Positions 1 through 7,925 of a stretch of DNA of 20,424 nt are shown here, piece after piece. The stretch spans positions 1 through 20,424 of the forward strand of contig DKLZ01000061.1 in the NCBI GenBank assembly GCA_002455955.1, read 5' to 3'. A program made the position numbers and the translations under genes. This DNA is from Dehalococcoidia bacterium UBA6627. Its GTDB lineage: Bacteria > Chloroflexota > Dehalococcoidia > UBA2979. The stretch's first letter is position 1, and each line of letters opens with the position of its first letter. The notes below the pieces were generated by a model that saw nothing but the letters and a program-made list of their open reading frames with translations, ran no database searches and was not told the DNA's origin.

Positions 1-1275
1 ATATCGACGATTACTTTATTGATGCGAGATGGCACAGTCGTAGAAAGCCTTGCGATAGGCCAATCAGGCGAAGTCGTTCTGGAGTCGTCGAGTTTCTATC
101 CCGAAGGAGGTGGTCAGATCGGTGATCAGGGGGAGGTCATCACCCCAAATGGTCGTTTTGTGGTGAAGGACACTCAACGGTTTGGTGATGCGATCGTCCA
201 TGTCGGATCGGTCAGCGATGGGGCAATTGCTAGCTCCGAACAGGCAGAATCACGAGTCGATCCGGGTTTCCGCCAGGGTTCGATGCGAAACCACACAGGA
301 ACTCACTTGTTGCATGCGTCTCTGCGCGATGTTCTCGGTCGACATGTACGTCAAGCAGGATCGTACGTAGGCCCTGACAGGTTGCGATTCGATTACACCC
401 ATCCAGAATCACCAACGCCAGAACAGCTGAGTGAGATACAGCGACTAGTAAATGAAAAAGTTCGTGAAGATATTCAGCGGGAAACATTGGTGTTGTCTTA
501 CGATGAGGCGATGGACCGTGGTGCGATAGCATTTTTTGAGGACAAGTACAGTGATCAGGTTCGTGTCATCGAGTACTGCGATGCACATGGGAATGCTAAT
601 CAAGATTCTCGTCAGTGTTTTAGTCGCGAGTTATGCGGCGGAACCCATCTACACTCAACTGGCCAAGTAGGGCGGTTGCAGATTGTTTCAGATTCAAGTG
701 TCGGAGCTGGTCTGAGGAGGATAGAAGCATTAACTGGTCCTGCGGCTGACGAATATGTGGAAGAGAGATTAGAAATACTTGACGCTCTCGCACAACGTTT
801 CAAAGCGCCTGTATCTGATGTTGAGGAACGGGTTACGGCGTTGGAAGAACAACTTGCGGTTGAACGGTCGCGCGTTAAGGAAGCGGAAGCACGGGTATTT
901 GCCAGCCGTGCGGATGATCTCATCGACTTGGCTGAAGTATTGGATGGTGTGCAGATATTAATTACACGTGTTGAAGCGGATTCTACTGACGCGTTGAGGC
1001 CGATGGTCGATCGGCTGCGTGAAGTACTTGGTAACTGCTTCATCGCGCTGGCAGCAGAAATTGATGGGCGTCCGATGTTCATCGCCGCGGCGACAGACGA
1101 TGTGGTCGAACGTGGTTTACACGCAGACGAAGTAGTGCGTGCAGCAGCGATGATCACTGGTGGTGGTGGGGGAGGTCGTCCACAGCTAGCACAAGCAGGT
1201 GGCGTAGATGGTTCACGACTAGAAGAAGCCTTAGAGGTGGCTCGTGCTGCCGCCCGTGAACAACTCGGAGGTTAG
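1..1275 (+). CDS. alaS: Alanyl-tRNA synthetase, C-terminal half (5' end outside window)
   Basis: Alanyl-tRNA synthetase charges tRNA-Ala and hydrolyses mischarged Ser- or Gly-tRNA. The reading frame is open from the first base, so the gene is cut by the window edge. About 424 residues remain, roughly half of a usual 870-900 residue AlaS, and the aminoacylation domain is missing. The editing domain is seen directly: SFYPEGGGQIGD near the start, the zinc motif HTGTHLLH at nt 292-315, and its partner CGGTH at nt 634-648. A charged, coiled-coil-like stretch at about nt 770-900 leads into the C-terminal DHHA1-type domain with the GGGGGGRPQLAQAGG motif at about nt 1160-1205. The TTG/ATG codons at nt 19-24 are internal, not the start. 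Identification is near certain. The position just upstream of ruvX fits a housekeeping cluster. Confidence 0.97.
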   Translation: MSTITLLMRDGTVVESLAIGQSGEVVLESSSFYPEGGGQIGDQGEVITPNGRFVVKDTQRFGDAIVHVGSVSDGAIASSEQAESRVDPGFRQGSMRNHTGTHLLHASLRDVLGRHVRQAGSYVGPDRLRFDYTHPESPTPEQLSEIQRLVNEKVREDIQRETLVLSYDEAMDRGAIAFFEDKYSDQVRVIEYCDAHGNANQDSRQCFSRELCGGTHLHSTGQVGRLQIVSDSSVGAGLRRIEALTGPAADEYVEERLEILDALAQRFKAPVSDVEERVTALEEQLAVERSRVKEAEARVFASRADDLIDLAEVLDGVQILITRVEADSTDALRPMVDRLREVLGNCFIALAAEIDGRPMFIAAATDDVVERGLHADEVVRAAAMITGGGGGGRPQLAQAGGVDGSRLEEALEVARAAAREQLGG

Positions 1276-1419
1276 ATAGTAATGCACGAACCTGAAGATA
1301 GGTTGATTGCTTATCAATGAATATCTCCAGTGCCGTTGTTCATATCGGTTGTTGAATTTGAATGATGGTGGCCTACCACTTCAACTAAGACGATCTGAAT
1401 TTACGATTGAGCAGAGGTA
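1276..1419 (+). other. alaS-ruvX spacer with weak inverted repeats
   Basis: This 144-nt gap holds no convincing gene. Small inverted repeats are visible: AACCT/AGGTT (1289-1293/1300-1304), TTGAT/ATCAA (1303-1307/1313-1317, exclusive with the first), and GTTGAA/TTCAAC (1351-1356/1380-1385) enclosing GTGG/CCAC (1368-1371/1376-1379). None is followed by a T-tract, so a classical terminator is not supported. A promoter for the ruvX operon may lie here, but I see no good -35/-10 pair. A 12-codon ATG frame at 1282-1320 is too short to call. Confidence 0.3.
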
Positions 1420-1830
1420 ATGCGCTGGCTTGCAATAGATTCGGGTGAAGTTCGTGTCGGGCTGGCTATCAGTGATGTTAACGAACGTGTTGTAGTACCT
1501 CTTGAGATCATACCGGCCAACGTTGCATTTCCTGCGGTCCGGTCAATTATTGATCGTGAGCAAGTGTCTGGTGTGCTTATAGGTTTGCCACTTCTGCCGA
1601 GCGGTGACGAAGGCGAGGCAGCAGTGCGGGCCCGTCGTCTCGGTAACAGGATTGCTCGTTCTTTAGATATTAAGTTGGTTTATGAAGACGAGAGTTATAC
1701 GACTCAAGCTGCTAATGCACGAGATCGTGAGATTGGCTGTCCTAAAGGGGAGACAGACGATCTCGCGGCAGTGATTCTATTAGAACAATTTCTAAAGACT
1801 CGGCTAAGTCATTCGAGCTGTGAGGAGTAA
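1420..1830 (+). CDS. ruvX: RuvX/YqgF family Holliday junction resolvase-like nuclease
   Basis: This 136-residue protein is the usual size for the RuvX/YqgF family, an RNase H-fold nuclease linked to pre-16S rRNA processing and Holliday junction resolution. Family landmarks are visible: an N-terminal strand with acidic residue D7 in LAIDSGEVRVGLAISD, the GVLIGLPLLPSGDEG segment at about 51-65, the YEDESYTT motif with E91 at about 88-95 (family DERLTT), and the C-terminal ETDDLAAVILLEQFL with D113/D114. These acids form the expected metal-binding site. The ATG start puts D7 at the normal distance from the N-terminus, though the AGAGGT just before it is too close to be an ideal ribosome site. 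mltG follows after 6 nt, and the GAGGAG near the ruvX stop probably serves mltG, so the two are likely cotranscribed. Confidence 0.93.
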   Translation: MRWLAIDSGEVRVGLAISDVNERVVVPLEIIPANVAFPAVRSIIDREQVSGVLIGLPLLPSGDEGEAAVRARRLGNRIARSLDIKLVYEDESYTTQAANARDREIGCPKGETDDLAAVILLEQFLKTRLSHSSCEE

Positions 1831-1836
1831 CGACTG

Positions 1837-2934
1837 TTGAGTCGAGTAACCGCTCCGAGAGCATTTGCATTTGTGATGCTGCTAGCGTTTTCAATAATCG
1901 TTGGCGCCTTGTTTTTCAGGGAAGTCCTCAAAACGCCCGAGACGATAGGGGAGAATGTACGGTCGCTACAGGCAGCTCCGCCGAAGCTCTCTGAAAACGT
2001 GATCGAAGTAGAGATACCGGATGGTGCCGACGCGGCACAGATTCGAAAGATTTTATTGAGGTCTGGAGTGCTAACCGATCCTAGCGCATTCGATACATTA
2101 CTACTGTTCAGTGACGTTACTGCCGAACTCAAGGCTGGGAACTATAAATTCCATGCTGCGAGTCCTGCATCCGAAGTGATTTTTCGCTTGCGAAAAGGTG
2201 GGATCGAAGCTGATTTAGTTCGTATTCCTGAAGGTTTGCGCGTAGAAGAAATTGGAGAGTTGCTTACGGCTGCGGGTGTCGGGTCGATAGAAGAATGGGA
2301 TGATTCAGTAAATCGACCATGGCGGCATGCAGCATTGATCGGAAAACCTGCGGAGACGTCATTACTTGGATATCTACTCCCGGCTAGTTATCCATTTCAG
2401 AAGTCAACGACTACGGATGATGCTATTGAGGCAATGCTGGATGCATTTGCGACACAGGTCACTCCAGAATTACGGAGGAAGGCTCTCGTCTCTGGGATGA
2501 CTATGCACGAAGTGCTGACACTCGCATCGATTGTTGAACGGGAGGCTGCTCTTGTTTCAGAGCAGCCATTGATTGCATCGGTTTTTCTGAATCGTCTCGA
2601 CGAAGGGATGAGGCTTCAGGCTGATCCAACTATTCAGTTTGCAGTCTCAATTCCAGAAAGCGTGATCGAGTTCGGGTGGTGGAAGATTGGTCTCACACAG
2701 AACGATTTGGAGGTAGATTCACTCTATAACAGCTATCTACATACTGGACTGCCACCAGGTCCGATTGCTAATCCCGGTATTGATGCGATTATTGCGGTGC
2801 TTGAACCGGCAGATACGGAATTCTTATTCTTCGTTGCGGATCCTGCCTGTGATGGATCGCATCGATTCTCGGTGACCCTCAATGTTCATAACCACAACGC
2901 ATCGGTATTTAACGCGTCAGGATGTGCAAGGTAA
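1837..2934 (+). CDS. mltG: Endolytic murein transglycosylase MltG
   Basis: MltG (YceG-like) is an inner-membrane lytic transglycosylase that cuts nascent peptidoglycan strands and helps set glycan length. The 365-residue product has one N-terminal membrane segment (about 10-27), a LysM-like region after it (about 55-125), and the catalytic domain. Diagnostic motifs are LASIVERE at 229-236, with E234 the probable catalytic glutamate, LQADPTIQFA at 260-269, the NSYLHTGLPPGPIANPG block at 298-314, and a C-terminal FFVADPACDGSHRFS. The TTG start at 1837 is supported by GAGGAG at 1822-1827, 9 nt upstream inside the end of ruvX. aroE begins 9 nt after the stop. Its presence implies a peptidoglycan wall, which matters because some Dehalococcoidia lack one. 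Confidence 0.94.
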   Translation: MSRVTAPRAFAFVMLLAFSIIVGALFFREVLKTPETIGENVRSLQAAPPKLSENVIEVEIPDGADAAQIRKILLRSGVLTDPSAFDTLLLFSDVTAELKAGNYKFHAASPASEVIFRLRKGGIEADLVRIPEGLRVEEIGELLTAAGVGSIEEWDDSVNRPWRHAALIGKPAETSLLGYLLPASYPFQKSTTTDDAIEAMLDAFATQVTPELRRKALVSGMTMHEVLTLASIVEREAALVSEQPLIASVFLNRLDEGMRLQADPTIQFAVSIPESVIEFGWWKIGLTQNDLEVDSLYNSYLHTGLPPGPIANPGIDAIIAVLEPADTEFLFFVADPACDGSHRFSVTLNVHNHNASVFNASGCAR

Positions 2935-2943
2935 AACAGCACT

Positions 2944-3822
2944 ATGAGACAAACCATTTCTCTAATCGGACATCCGGTCGTGCATTCCATTTCACCCGCA
3001 TTTCAGCAGGCCGCTTTTGACGCGCTTGGACTCGATATTCAATACGAAGCGTGGGATGTCCCTGACGTCGAGCTTCCGATAGCGGTAGAGCGACTGAGAT
3101 CGAGCTCTTTGCTAGGAGCAAATGTAACGATCCCGCACAAGGTAACGGCACTTCGGTTCCTCGACCATTTCGATGGTGCAGTTGAGTTAGTGGGTGCGGT
3201 AAATACGATTGTGAACCGAGATGGGCAGTTGTACGGGATGAACACCGATGTTGAGGGGATCTTGAATGTATTGAACTCGATTGATGTTGACTTTACGGGA
3301 ACCAATGCAGTGATTCTGGGTGCTGGAGGAGCAGCGCGCGCTGCGGTGGTAGCCATGCGTCAGATCGGAGTCGCGCGTGTGACGATCGCGAACAGGACAT
3401 CAGCTCGTGCTCACGAACTCGTCAAGCTCGGCGGAACTGAACTTGACATAGAAACTTGCCAGCTAGATGGCATGGCGAGGGAATTTCAGAGTGCGGTCAC
3501 GGGTGCTCGGGTTATTATTCACGCGACTTCCCTAGGGATGAATCACGGGCCTGATGAGACTGCTAATTTAGTCCCGTCAGGCCTGATGACACCTGACCAG
3601 TTTGCTTTCGATCTTGTCTATACACCTGAGCAGACACCATTCTTGCAGGCAGCGGATCAGGCGGGAGCGACGACGATTAGTGGACTTGCAATGCTTGTAC
3701 ATCAAGGTGCAGCTGCTTTTCGGCACTGGACCGGACAAGAGCCACCGATATCGATAATGTTTGATGCAGCTCGGACTTCACTCGACTCGAAGACGGACGC
3801 ATCCGACGCTGAAATGCGATAG
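2944..3822 (+). CDS. aroE: Shikimate dehydrogenase (NADP+)
   Basis: AroE reduces 3-dehydroshikimate to shikimate with NADPH, the fourth step of the shikimate pathway. The 292-residue protein is slightly longer than the usual 270-285. The shikimate-binding N-terminal domain shows HSIS (S15, S17), NVTIPHK with catalytic K66, GAVNTIV around N87 and MNTDVEG with catalytic D102. The nucleotide domain has the glycine-rich GAGGAARAA at 127-135 followed by ANRTSARA, where the NRT pattern is typical of NADP-using AroE. HATSLGM and the C-terminal GLAMLVHQGAAAFRHWTG complete the family pattern. The ATG lies 9 nt after the mltG stop, and AAGGT at the end of mltG is its only weak ribosome site. It is the first of three aro genes in this stretch. 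Confidence 0.96.
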   Translation: MRQTISLIGHPVVHSISPAFQQAAFDALGLDIQYEAWDVPDVELPIAVERLRSSSLLGANVTIPHKVTALRFLDHFDGAVELVGAVNTIVNRDGQLYGMNTDVEGILNVLNSIDVDFTGTNAVILGAGGAARAAVVAMRQIGVARVTIANRTSARAHELVKLGGTELDIETCQLDGMAREFQSAVTGARVIIHATSLGMNHGPDETANLVPSGLMTPDQFAFDLVYTPEQTPFLQAADQAGATTISGLAMLVHQGAAAFRHWTGQEPPISIMFDAARTSLDSKTDASDAEMR

Positions 3823-3897
3823 CGTAACGTTAGCTATTGGTGGCAGTGCTGTTAAGCTCGTCAAGAGCTCTAGCAAACTGTCTAAGAAGGGTGATAC

Positions 3898-4560
3898 ATG
3901 GGCCTCGGTCTTGCGATTATTGTGTGCCTTTGCATCCTAGCGCTATGTGGCTTCTTGGTCATACAAGCACAGTTTGCAGCTAGGAAGTGGCGATCTGTGA
4001 TCGCTTCTGGCGATCATGGTGCCTTAATGGAACTTCTGGACATCACGTTCGAGGGATGGCGCAATGCTCGCCCACCAAAAGGGATGCCACCTGCGGACTG
4101 GCGGGCATTGCACACAGTAGCTTTAGTTGCAGCAGACCAGACTCGGGTCCGAGTTTCGATGCTTGCTGAGGCAGACATACGCGTGATTAAAGCTAGACGA
4201 GACGAAGTCGCAAGCGAATATGTGGTGGCACGTCGCGTCGCTGTGCGAATGGTCGAAAGGTTGCTCTATGAGGTATCTCATGCAAGTTTTGACGCAGCGC
4301 AAGTTGATGTGCATATCGAATACCGAGATGCGGTTGGTAAGTCACAGACACGTTCTCTACTCTCGACAATTGCTTATCGTGACGTAGCTGCTTTGTCTGA
4401 TTGGGAAGACGGAAGCCCCGAGGAATTACTCGCGGAATGGCAAACGTCGGATGGTGAAGGCAAGACAGAACCTAATCCGGATATGAATCCACTTATCGCA
4501 TTTAGTGAGACAGTTGTGGAACCTAAAGCCGAGCCAGTGATTGGTGGGAGCTCACGATGA
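3898..4560 (+). CDS. Uncharacterised membrane-anchored protein inside the aro operon
   Basis: I do not recognise the family of this 220-residue protein. The N-terminus is a single strong hydrophobic segment (about 2-26), likely a membrane anchor, followed by a soluble part. The soluble part starts with a Trp- and Pro-containing segment (WRNARPPKGMPPADW at about 52-66) and is then Arg/Glu-rich and helix-like, with VARRVAVRMVERLLYEVSHA at about 112-131. A strand-like section with VDVHIEYRDAVGKSQTRSLL follows, and the acidic, Pro-rich tail is probably disordered. The ATG is supported by AAGG at 3887-3890, 7 nt upstream. The stop overlaps the aroC start (ATGA), and GGGAG near its end serves as the aroC ribosome site. 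It is therefore tightly coupled to chorismate synthase expression, although this does not prove a shared function. Composition resembles its neighbours, with no sign of transfer. Confidence 0.85.
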   Translation: MGLGLAIIVCLCILALCGFLVIQAQFAARKWRSVIASGDHGALMELLDITFEGWRNARPPKGMPPADWRALHTVALVAADQTRVRVSMLAEADIRVIKARRDEVASEYVVARRVAVRMVERLLYEVSHASFDAAQVDVHIEYRDAVGKSQTRSLLSTIAYRDVAALSDWEDGSPEELLAEWQTSDGEGKTEPNPDMNPLIAFSETVVEPKAEPVIGGSSR

Positions 4561-5795
4561 GGAAGTTACGCTTTCTGACCGCAGGTGAATCTCACGGGAA
4601 AGGGTTAACCGCAATCATCGAAGGGGTGCCCGCAGGACTCTCGCTTGATGAAGCGGTAATCGCAGCCGATCTGGTGCGACGTCAAGGTGGATACGGACGT
4701 GGTAAACGCCAACAGATCGAAGTGGACCGTGCTGAAATTACCTCTGGTGTCCGTCACGGGAGGACGATCGGTTCCCCGATTGCATTAGTGATAGTGAATC
4801 GCGATCACCAGAACGCAAATTGGCAAGTGAGAATGGCAACTGAGCCAGTCGACGAAGCTGTAGAGCAAGTGACACTGTTACGACCTGGTCATGCAGATTT
4901 AGTTGGTACTCAGAAGTATGGCTTTGATGACGTGCGTCCGATTCTTGAACGATCGAGCGCTAGAGAAACGGCAGCACGAGTAGCAGCCGGTGCTGTAGCC
5001 AGAACGATTCTTAATGAATTGGGAGTTTCGATTAGATCTCACACTCTGTCCATAGGAAGTGTCAGCGCATCTGTTCCGGAGCGCATCGATTGGGACGCGG
5101 TTGAAGCGTCACCAGTGCGTGTAGCCGATGCTGATGCTGAAGTCGCAATGATCGAGGAAATTGATCAGGCACAAGAGGCACTCGATACGCTTGGTGGAGT
5201 CTTTGAAGTCCGTGCATCTGGTGTACCTATGGGACTTGGTAGTCACGTCCACTGGGATAGAAAGCTCGATGGAATGCTGGCTCAGGCAGTGATGTCGATA
5301 AACGCCGTAAAAGCAGTAGAGATTGGAAGCGGTATAAGTTCGGCCGGTGCGGTCGGGTCTGATGTAATGGATGTCATCTTACCTGCAGCGAATTGGAATC
5401 GAAGACCATGGGAACGGGCGACGAATCGCGCTGGGGGACTTGAAGCAGGCATTACCAATGGTGAAGACGTAGTAATAAGAGGTTTTCTGAAACCGATATC
5501 GACAGTACCCAGACGAATGCCAACGGCAGATCTATTGACTGGAAATAAGACGGAGTCATTTTATGAACGTTCTGATGTTGCTGTAGTTCCTGCCGGAGGT
5601 GTTGTCGCCGAAGCGATGGTTGCGTTGGTACTTGCGGATGCGGCGCTCGAAAAATTCGGAGGAGATCACATCGGCGAATTGAAACGTAATTTCAAATCAT
5701 TCGAGTCAACTGTTGGCCCGCGAGAGCAAATTGAGCAGGATTCCATCGAGAGTGCAAAAGCAGATGCTGCTGAAGATGATGGCGGCGAAGACTGA
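4557..5795 (+). CDS. aroC: Chorismate synthase
   Basis: AroC converts 5-enolpyruvylshikimate-3-phosphate to chorismate using reduced FMN, the last shared step to aromatic amino acids and folate. The 412-residue protein carries the family signatures: FLTAGESHG with conserved H13, RRQGGYGRGKRQQIE at about 41-55, GSPIALVIVNRDHQNWQ-like residues at about 72-90, LRPGHADLVG with H112, and RSSARETAARVAAGAVAR at about 132-149. NRAGGLEAGITNGE and KPISTVPRRMPTADL sit near residue 300, and RSDVAVVPAGGVVAEAM is in the C-terminal part. The final 25 residues or so are an acidic extension beyond the core fold. The start overlaps the upstream gene by 4 nt and the stop overlaps the next gene by 1 nt (TGATG), so translation of the three is probably coupled. 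Confidence 0.97.
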   Translation: MRKLRFLTAGESHGKGLTAIIEGVPAGLSLDEAVIAADLVRRQGGYGRGKRQQIEVDRAEITSGVRHGRTIGSPIALVIVNRDHQNANWQVRMATEPVDEAVEQVTLLRPGHADLVGTQKYGFDDVRPILERSSARETAARVAAGAVARTILNELGVSIRSHTLSIGSVSASVPERIDWDAVEASPVRVADADAEVAMIEEIDQAQEALDTLGGVFEVRASGVPMGLGSHVHWDRKLDGMLAQAVMSINAVKAVEIGSGISSAGAVGSDVMDVILPAANWNRRPWERATNRAGGLEAGITNGEDVVIRGFLKPISTVPRRMPTADLLTGNKTESFYERSDVAVVPAGGVVAEAMVALVLADAALEKFGGDHIGELKRNFKSFESTVGPREQIEQDSIESAKADAAEDDGGED

Positions 5796-7492
5796 TGCCT
5801 GGCCAGCAAATTGTATTGATAGGACTTTCTGGTGTTGGGAAGAGCACCATCGGGCAGGCGCTAGCAGAGCGTCTTGGCTGGCCGTTTATTGATACTGACG
5901 ACTTGATCACCTCATCCGAAGGTAGAACACCTGCTCAGCTGATCGATGACATCGGCGAGGATGAATTCCGAAGCATTGAAGAACGCGTGTTAACCGATGT
6001 AACCCAGCGGTTGCCAGCTGTCATTTCAACTGGTGGTGGTGCGTTCTTGAGTGCGAAGAACCGTTCGGCATTAGGTGTGGAAGGGTTCATTTGTTATCTC
6101 GATGCGACTCCGAACGCAATTGCAAGTCGGTTGCTTTCTGTATCCAGTACTGATCGTCGTCCGCTGTTGGGTGAGGACCCATCCGAGCTTGCAAGTCAGT
6201 TGGATAAGCTGAATCGTGAACGCCGCAAGTACTACAGTCATGCCGATGTTTGGATTCCGGTCCAACCATTTGGGGATGCTGATACAGTTTTGGTGGAAGC
6301 TGTAGATCGGATTTTGAAGGTATGGGCGACGGACTCTGCCCGTCTCATAGGACTACCACGTCGGCTCGAGCGATTGGGCTCTGGTACGCCTGCAGTTGGA
6401 CCAGCTGCGGTTGTCGATACAGGTAGTGAACGTTATCCAATTTGGGTGGGGTCAACCGAACTTGAACGCTTGCCAGACCGTTTCGATCAACTGGACCTGA
6501 ATGGGAGACGAGTCTTTCTGATCTCCGATGATGTGGTAATCGAACAACATGGCCAAAGGGTGGCCGAAGCTTTGGACAACGCTGGAATCGCAGGTACTTC
6601 GTATGTGGTGCCTCCGGGTGAGCAGTCGAAACAATTAAGGGTTGTGCGGGAAATATATGGATGGTTGGCCAAGCAGAGAGCGGAACGTCGGGATTTGATC
6701 GTAGCTTTGGGAGGCGGAGTAGTAGGAGATCTTGCCGGCTTCGTGGCGTCAACTTATTTAAGGGGTATGCCGTTTGTGCAGATCCCAACGACGGTGCTTG
6801 CGATGAACGACGCTGCGATTGGAGGAAAGGTTGCAGTCGACTTGCCTGATGGGAAAAATCTTGCAGGCTCGTTCTATCAACCGAAGGCAGTGATTGCTGA
6901 TGTGTCGACTCTCCGTACGCTACCTCGAAGAGTCTTTGCCGAAGGTTTCGCCGAAATCATTAAGCATTCTTGGATTCTGGATTCAGAACTATTAGTCGAA
7001 CTGGAATCACAGCCGACGCATTACCAACCATATTCAGACCTGGAGGACTTAGAAGCAGTCACCACTCGGTCAGCTCGACTAAAGGCACTTGTCGTCTCGA
7101 GCGATCCGAAGGAGTATGGGCTGCGGGCAATCTTGAATTACGGGCATACGGTTGGGCACGCGATTGAATCGACCACTGGTTTCACAGAATTTCTCCATGG
7201 GGAGGCTGTCGCGATTGGAATGATGGCAGCTGCACGAATCTCTAACGGGATGGGAATGATTTCCGAAGAGCTTGTTGCACGACATGGTGATTTATTACGG
7301 AGTTTCGGTCTGCCTGTAGCATCGACCAGTATCGACGTAGACCGTGTGTTGGAAGCTATGCGTCTTGACAAAAAAGTTGAGCAAGGCAAATTACGGTTTG
7401 TGCTACTTGAAGATATTGCACAGCCAGTCGTGCGCTCAGATGTTCCAGAAGAGCTAGTACGGAAGGTTCTTCACGATCTCGCGCGCGGATAA
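5795..7492 (+). CDS. aroKB: Bifunctional shikimate kinase / 3-dehydroquinate synthase fusion
   Basis: One uninterrupted 565-residue frame joins two pathway enzymes. Residues 1-175 are shikimate kinase: Walker A GLSGVGKST (10-18), shikimate-binding D35 in FIDTDD, R59 in EFRS, GGGAF (80-84), and the RRPLL lid (121-125). After a linker of about 40 residues, residues 210-565 are 3-dehydroquinate synthase, which cyclises DAHP using NAD+ and a divalent metal. The NAD-binding GGGVVGDLAGFVAST (306-320), GGK (343-345) and the metal ligands E387, H451 and H468 are present. The usual substrate-loop LLAxVDxxxGGK reads VLAMNDAAIGGK here, an unusual Asn before the conserved Asp. An AroK-AroB fusion is known from Thermotoga. 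The ATG overlaps the aroC stop by one base, so re-initiation is likely. The gene order does not follow the reaction order (steps 4, 7, then 5 and 2). Confidence 0.96.
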   Translation: MPGQQIVLIGLSGVGKSTIGQALAERLGWPFIDTDDLITSSEGRTPAQLIDDIGEDEFRSIEERVLTDVTQRLPAVISTGGGAFLSAKNRSALGVEGFICYLDATPNAIASRLLSVSSTDRRPLLGEDPSELASQLDKLNRERRKYYSHADVWIPVQPFGDADTVLVEAVDRILKVWATDSARLIGLPRRLERLGSGTPAVGPAAVVDTGSERYPIWVGSTELERLPDRFDQLDLNGRRVFLISDDVVIEQHGQRVAEALDNAGIAGTSYVVPPGEQSKQLRVVREIYGWLAKQRAERRDLIVALGGGVVGDLAGFVASTYLRGMPFVQIPTTVLAMNDAAIGGKVAVDLPDGKNLAGSFYQPKAVIADVSTLRTLPRRVFAEGFAEIIKHSWILDSELLVELESQPTHYQPYSDLEDLEAVTTRSARLKALVVSSDPKEYGLRAILNYGHTVGHAIESTTGFTEFLHGEAVAIGMMAAARISNGMGMISEELVARHGDLLRSFGLPVASTSIDVDRVLEAMRLDKKVEQGKLRFVLLEDIAQPVVRSDVPEELVRKVLHDLARG

Positions 7493-7503
7493 AGGCATAC
7501 CTT

Positions 7504-7794
7504 TTGGCGGACTATCGTAGACGTCGTCGGGTGATTGCTCTCGCGAAAGGGCGTGTTCAGCGTGTAGGATACCGTGCCTTTTGCGCGGATCATGCGATGT
7601 TGTTAAATATCGATGGTTATGTGAAAAATTTGCCAGATGGACGTGTAGAGATGGTTGGCGAGAGTGACGAAGCGACGCTACGACAGCTTGTTGAACTTAT
7701 GCGCGACGGACCGGCATTCGCAAGGGTAGACGATGTCAGTTATCGCTGGGAGGAGCCAACGGGTGATTATCATGGATTCGAAGCGATAATCTAG
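7504..7794 (+). CDS. acyP: Acylphosphatase
   Basis: Acylphosphatases hydrolyse carboxyl-phosphate bonds, for example in acetyl phosphate or carbamoyl phosphate. The 96-residue size matches the one-domain family. The phosphate-binding loop GRVQRVGYR (16-24) ends in catalytic R24, and GYVKNLPDGRVEM (38-50) supplies the catalytic N42. The loop has Arg instead of the common Gly at position 20. Together with the PTGDYHGFE C-terminus this looks to me more like the GRVQKVGYR type often seen in archaea, an impression from memory only. The TTG start is supported by AAAGG at 7491-7495, which overlaps the aroKB stop 8 nt upstream. An internal GTG at 7531 is less likely because it lacks a ribosome site. 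The gap to aroKB is only 11 nt, so it ends the aro operon. Confidence 0.9.
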   Translation: MADYRRRRRVIALAKGRVQRVGYRAFCADHAMLLNIDGYVKNLPDGRVEMVGESDEATLRQLVELMRDGPAFARVDDVSYRWEEPTGDYHGFEAII

Positions 7795-7925
7795 ATCATC
7801 CGTGAGTCCTGCATATGACGTAGCTGTTTTTTCCCATGGATGTTGTTCATCTTTCGCAGTACCGCTAGCACGTAGTTGTTTCTCAGTAGCTTGCCTTGCG
7901 GGTTTCACAGCGCGATTATTTGATC

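Noticed and set aside
612..1157. 181-codon open frame on the - strand inside alaS
   Set aside because: Ser/Arg/Ala-rich composition, lies opposite a fully conserved AlaS frame and has no ribosome site; a shadow of the real gene.
1282..1320. 12-codon ATG frame between alaS and ruvX
   Set aside because: Too short to separate from chance, with no ribosome site and no attenuator-like run of codons.
6345..6788. 147-codon open frame on the - strand inside aroKB
   Set aside because: Lies opposite intact AroB motifs and has no recognisable domain or start signal.
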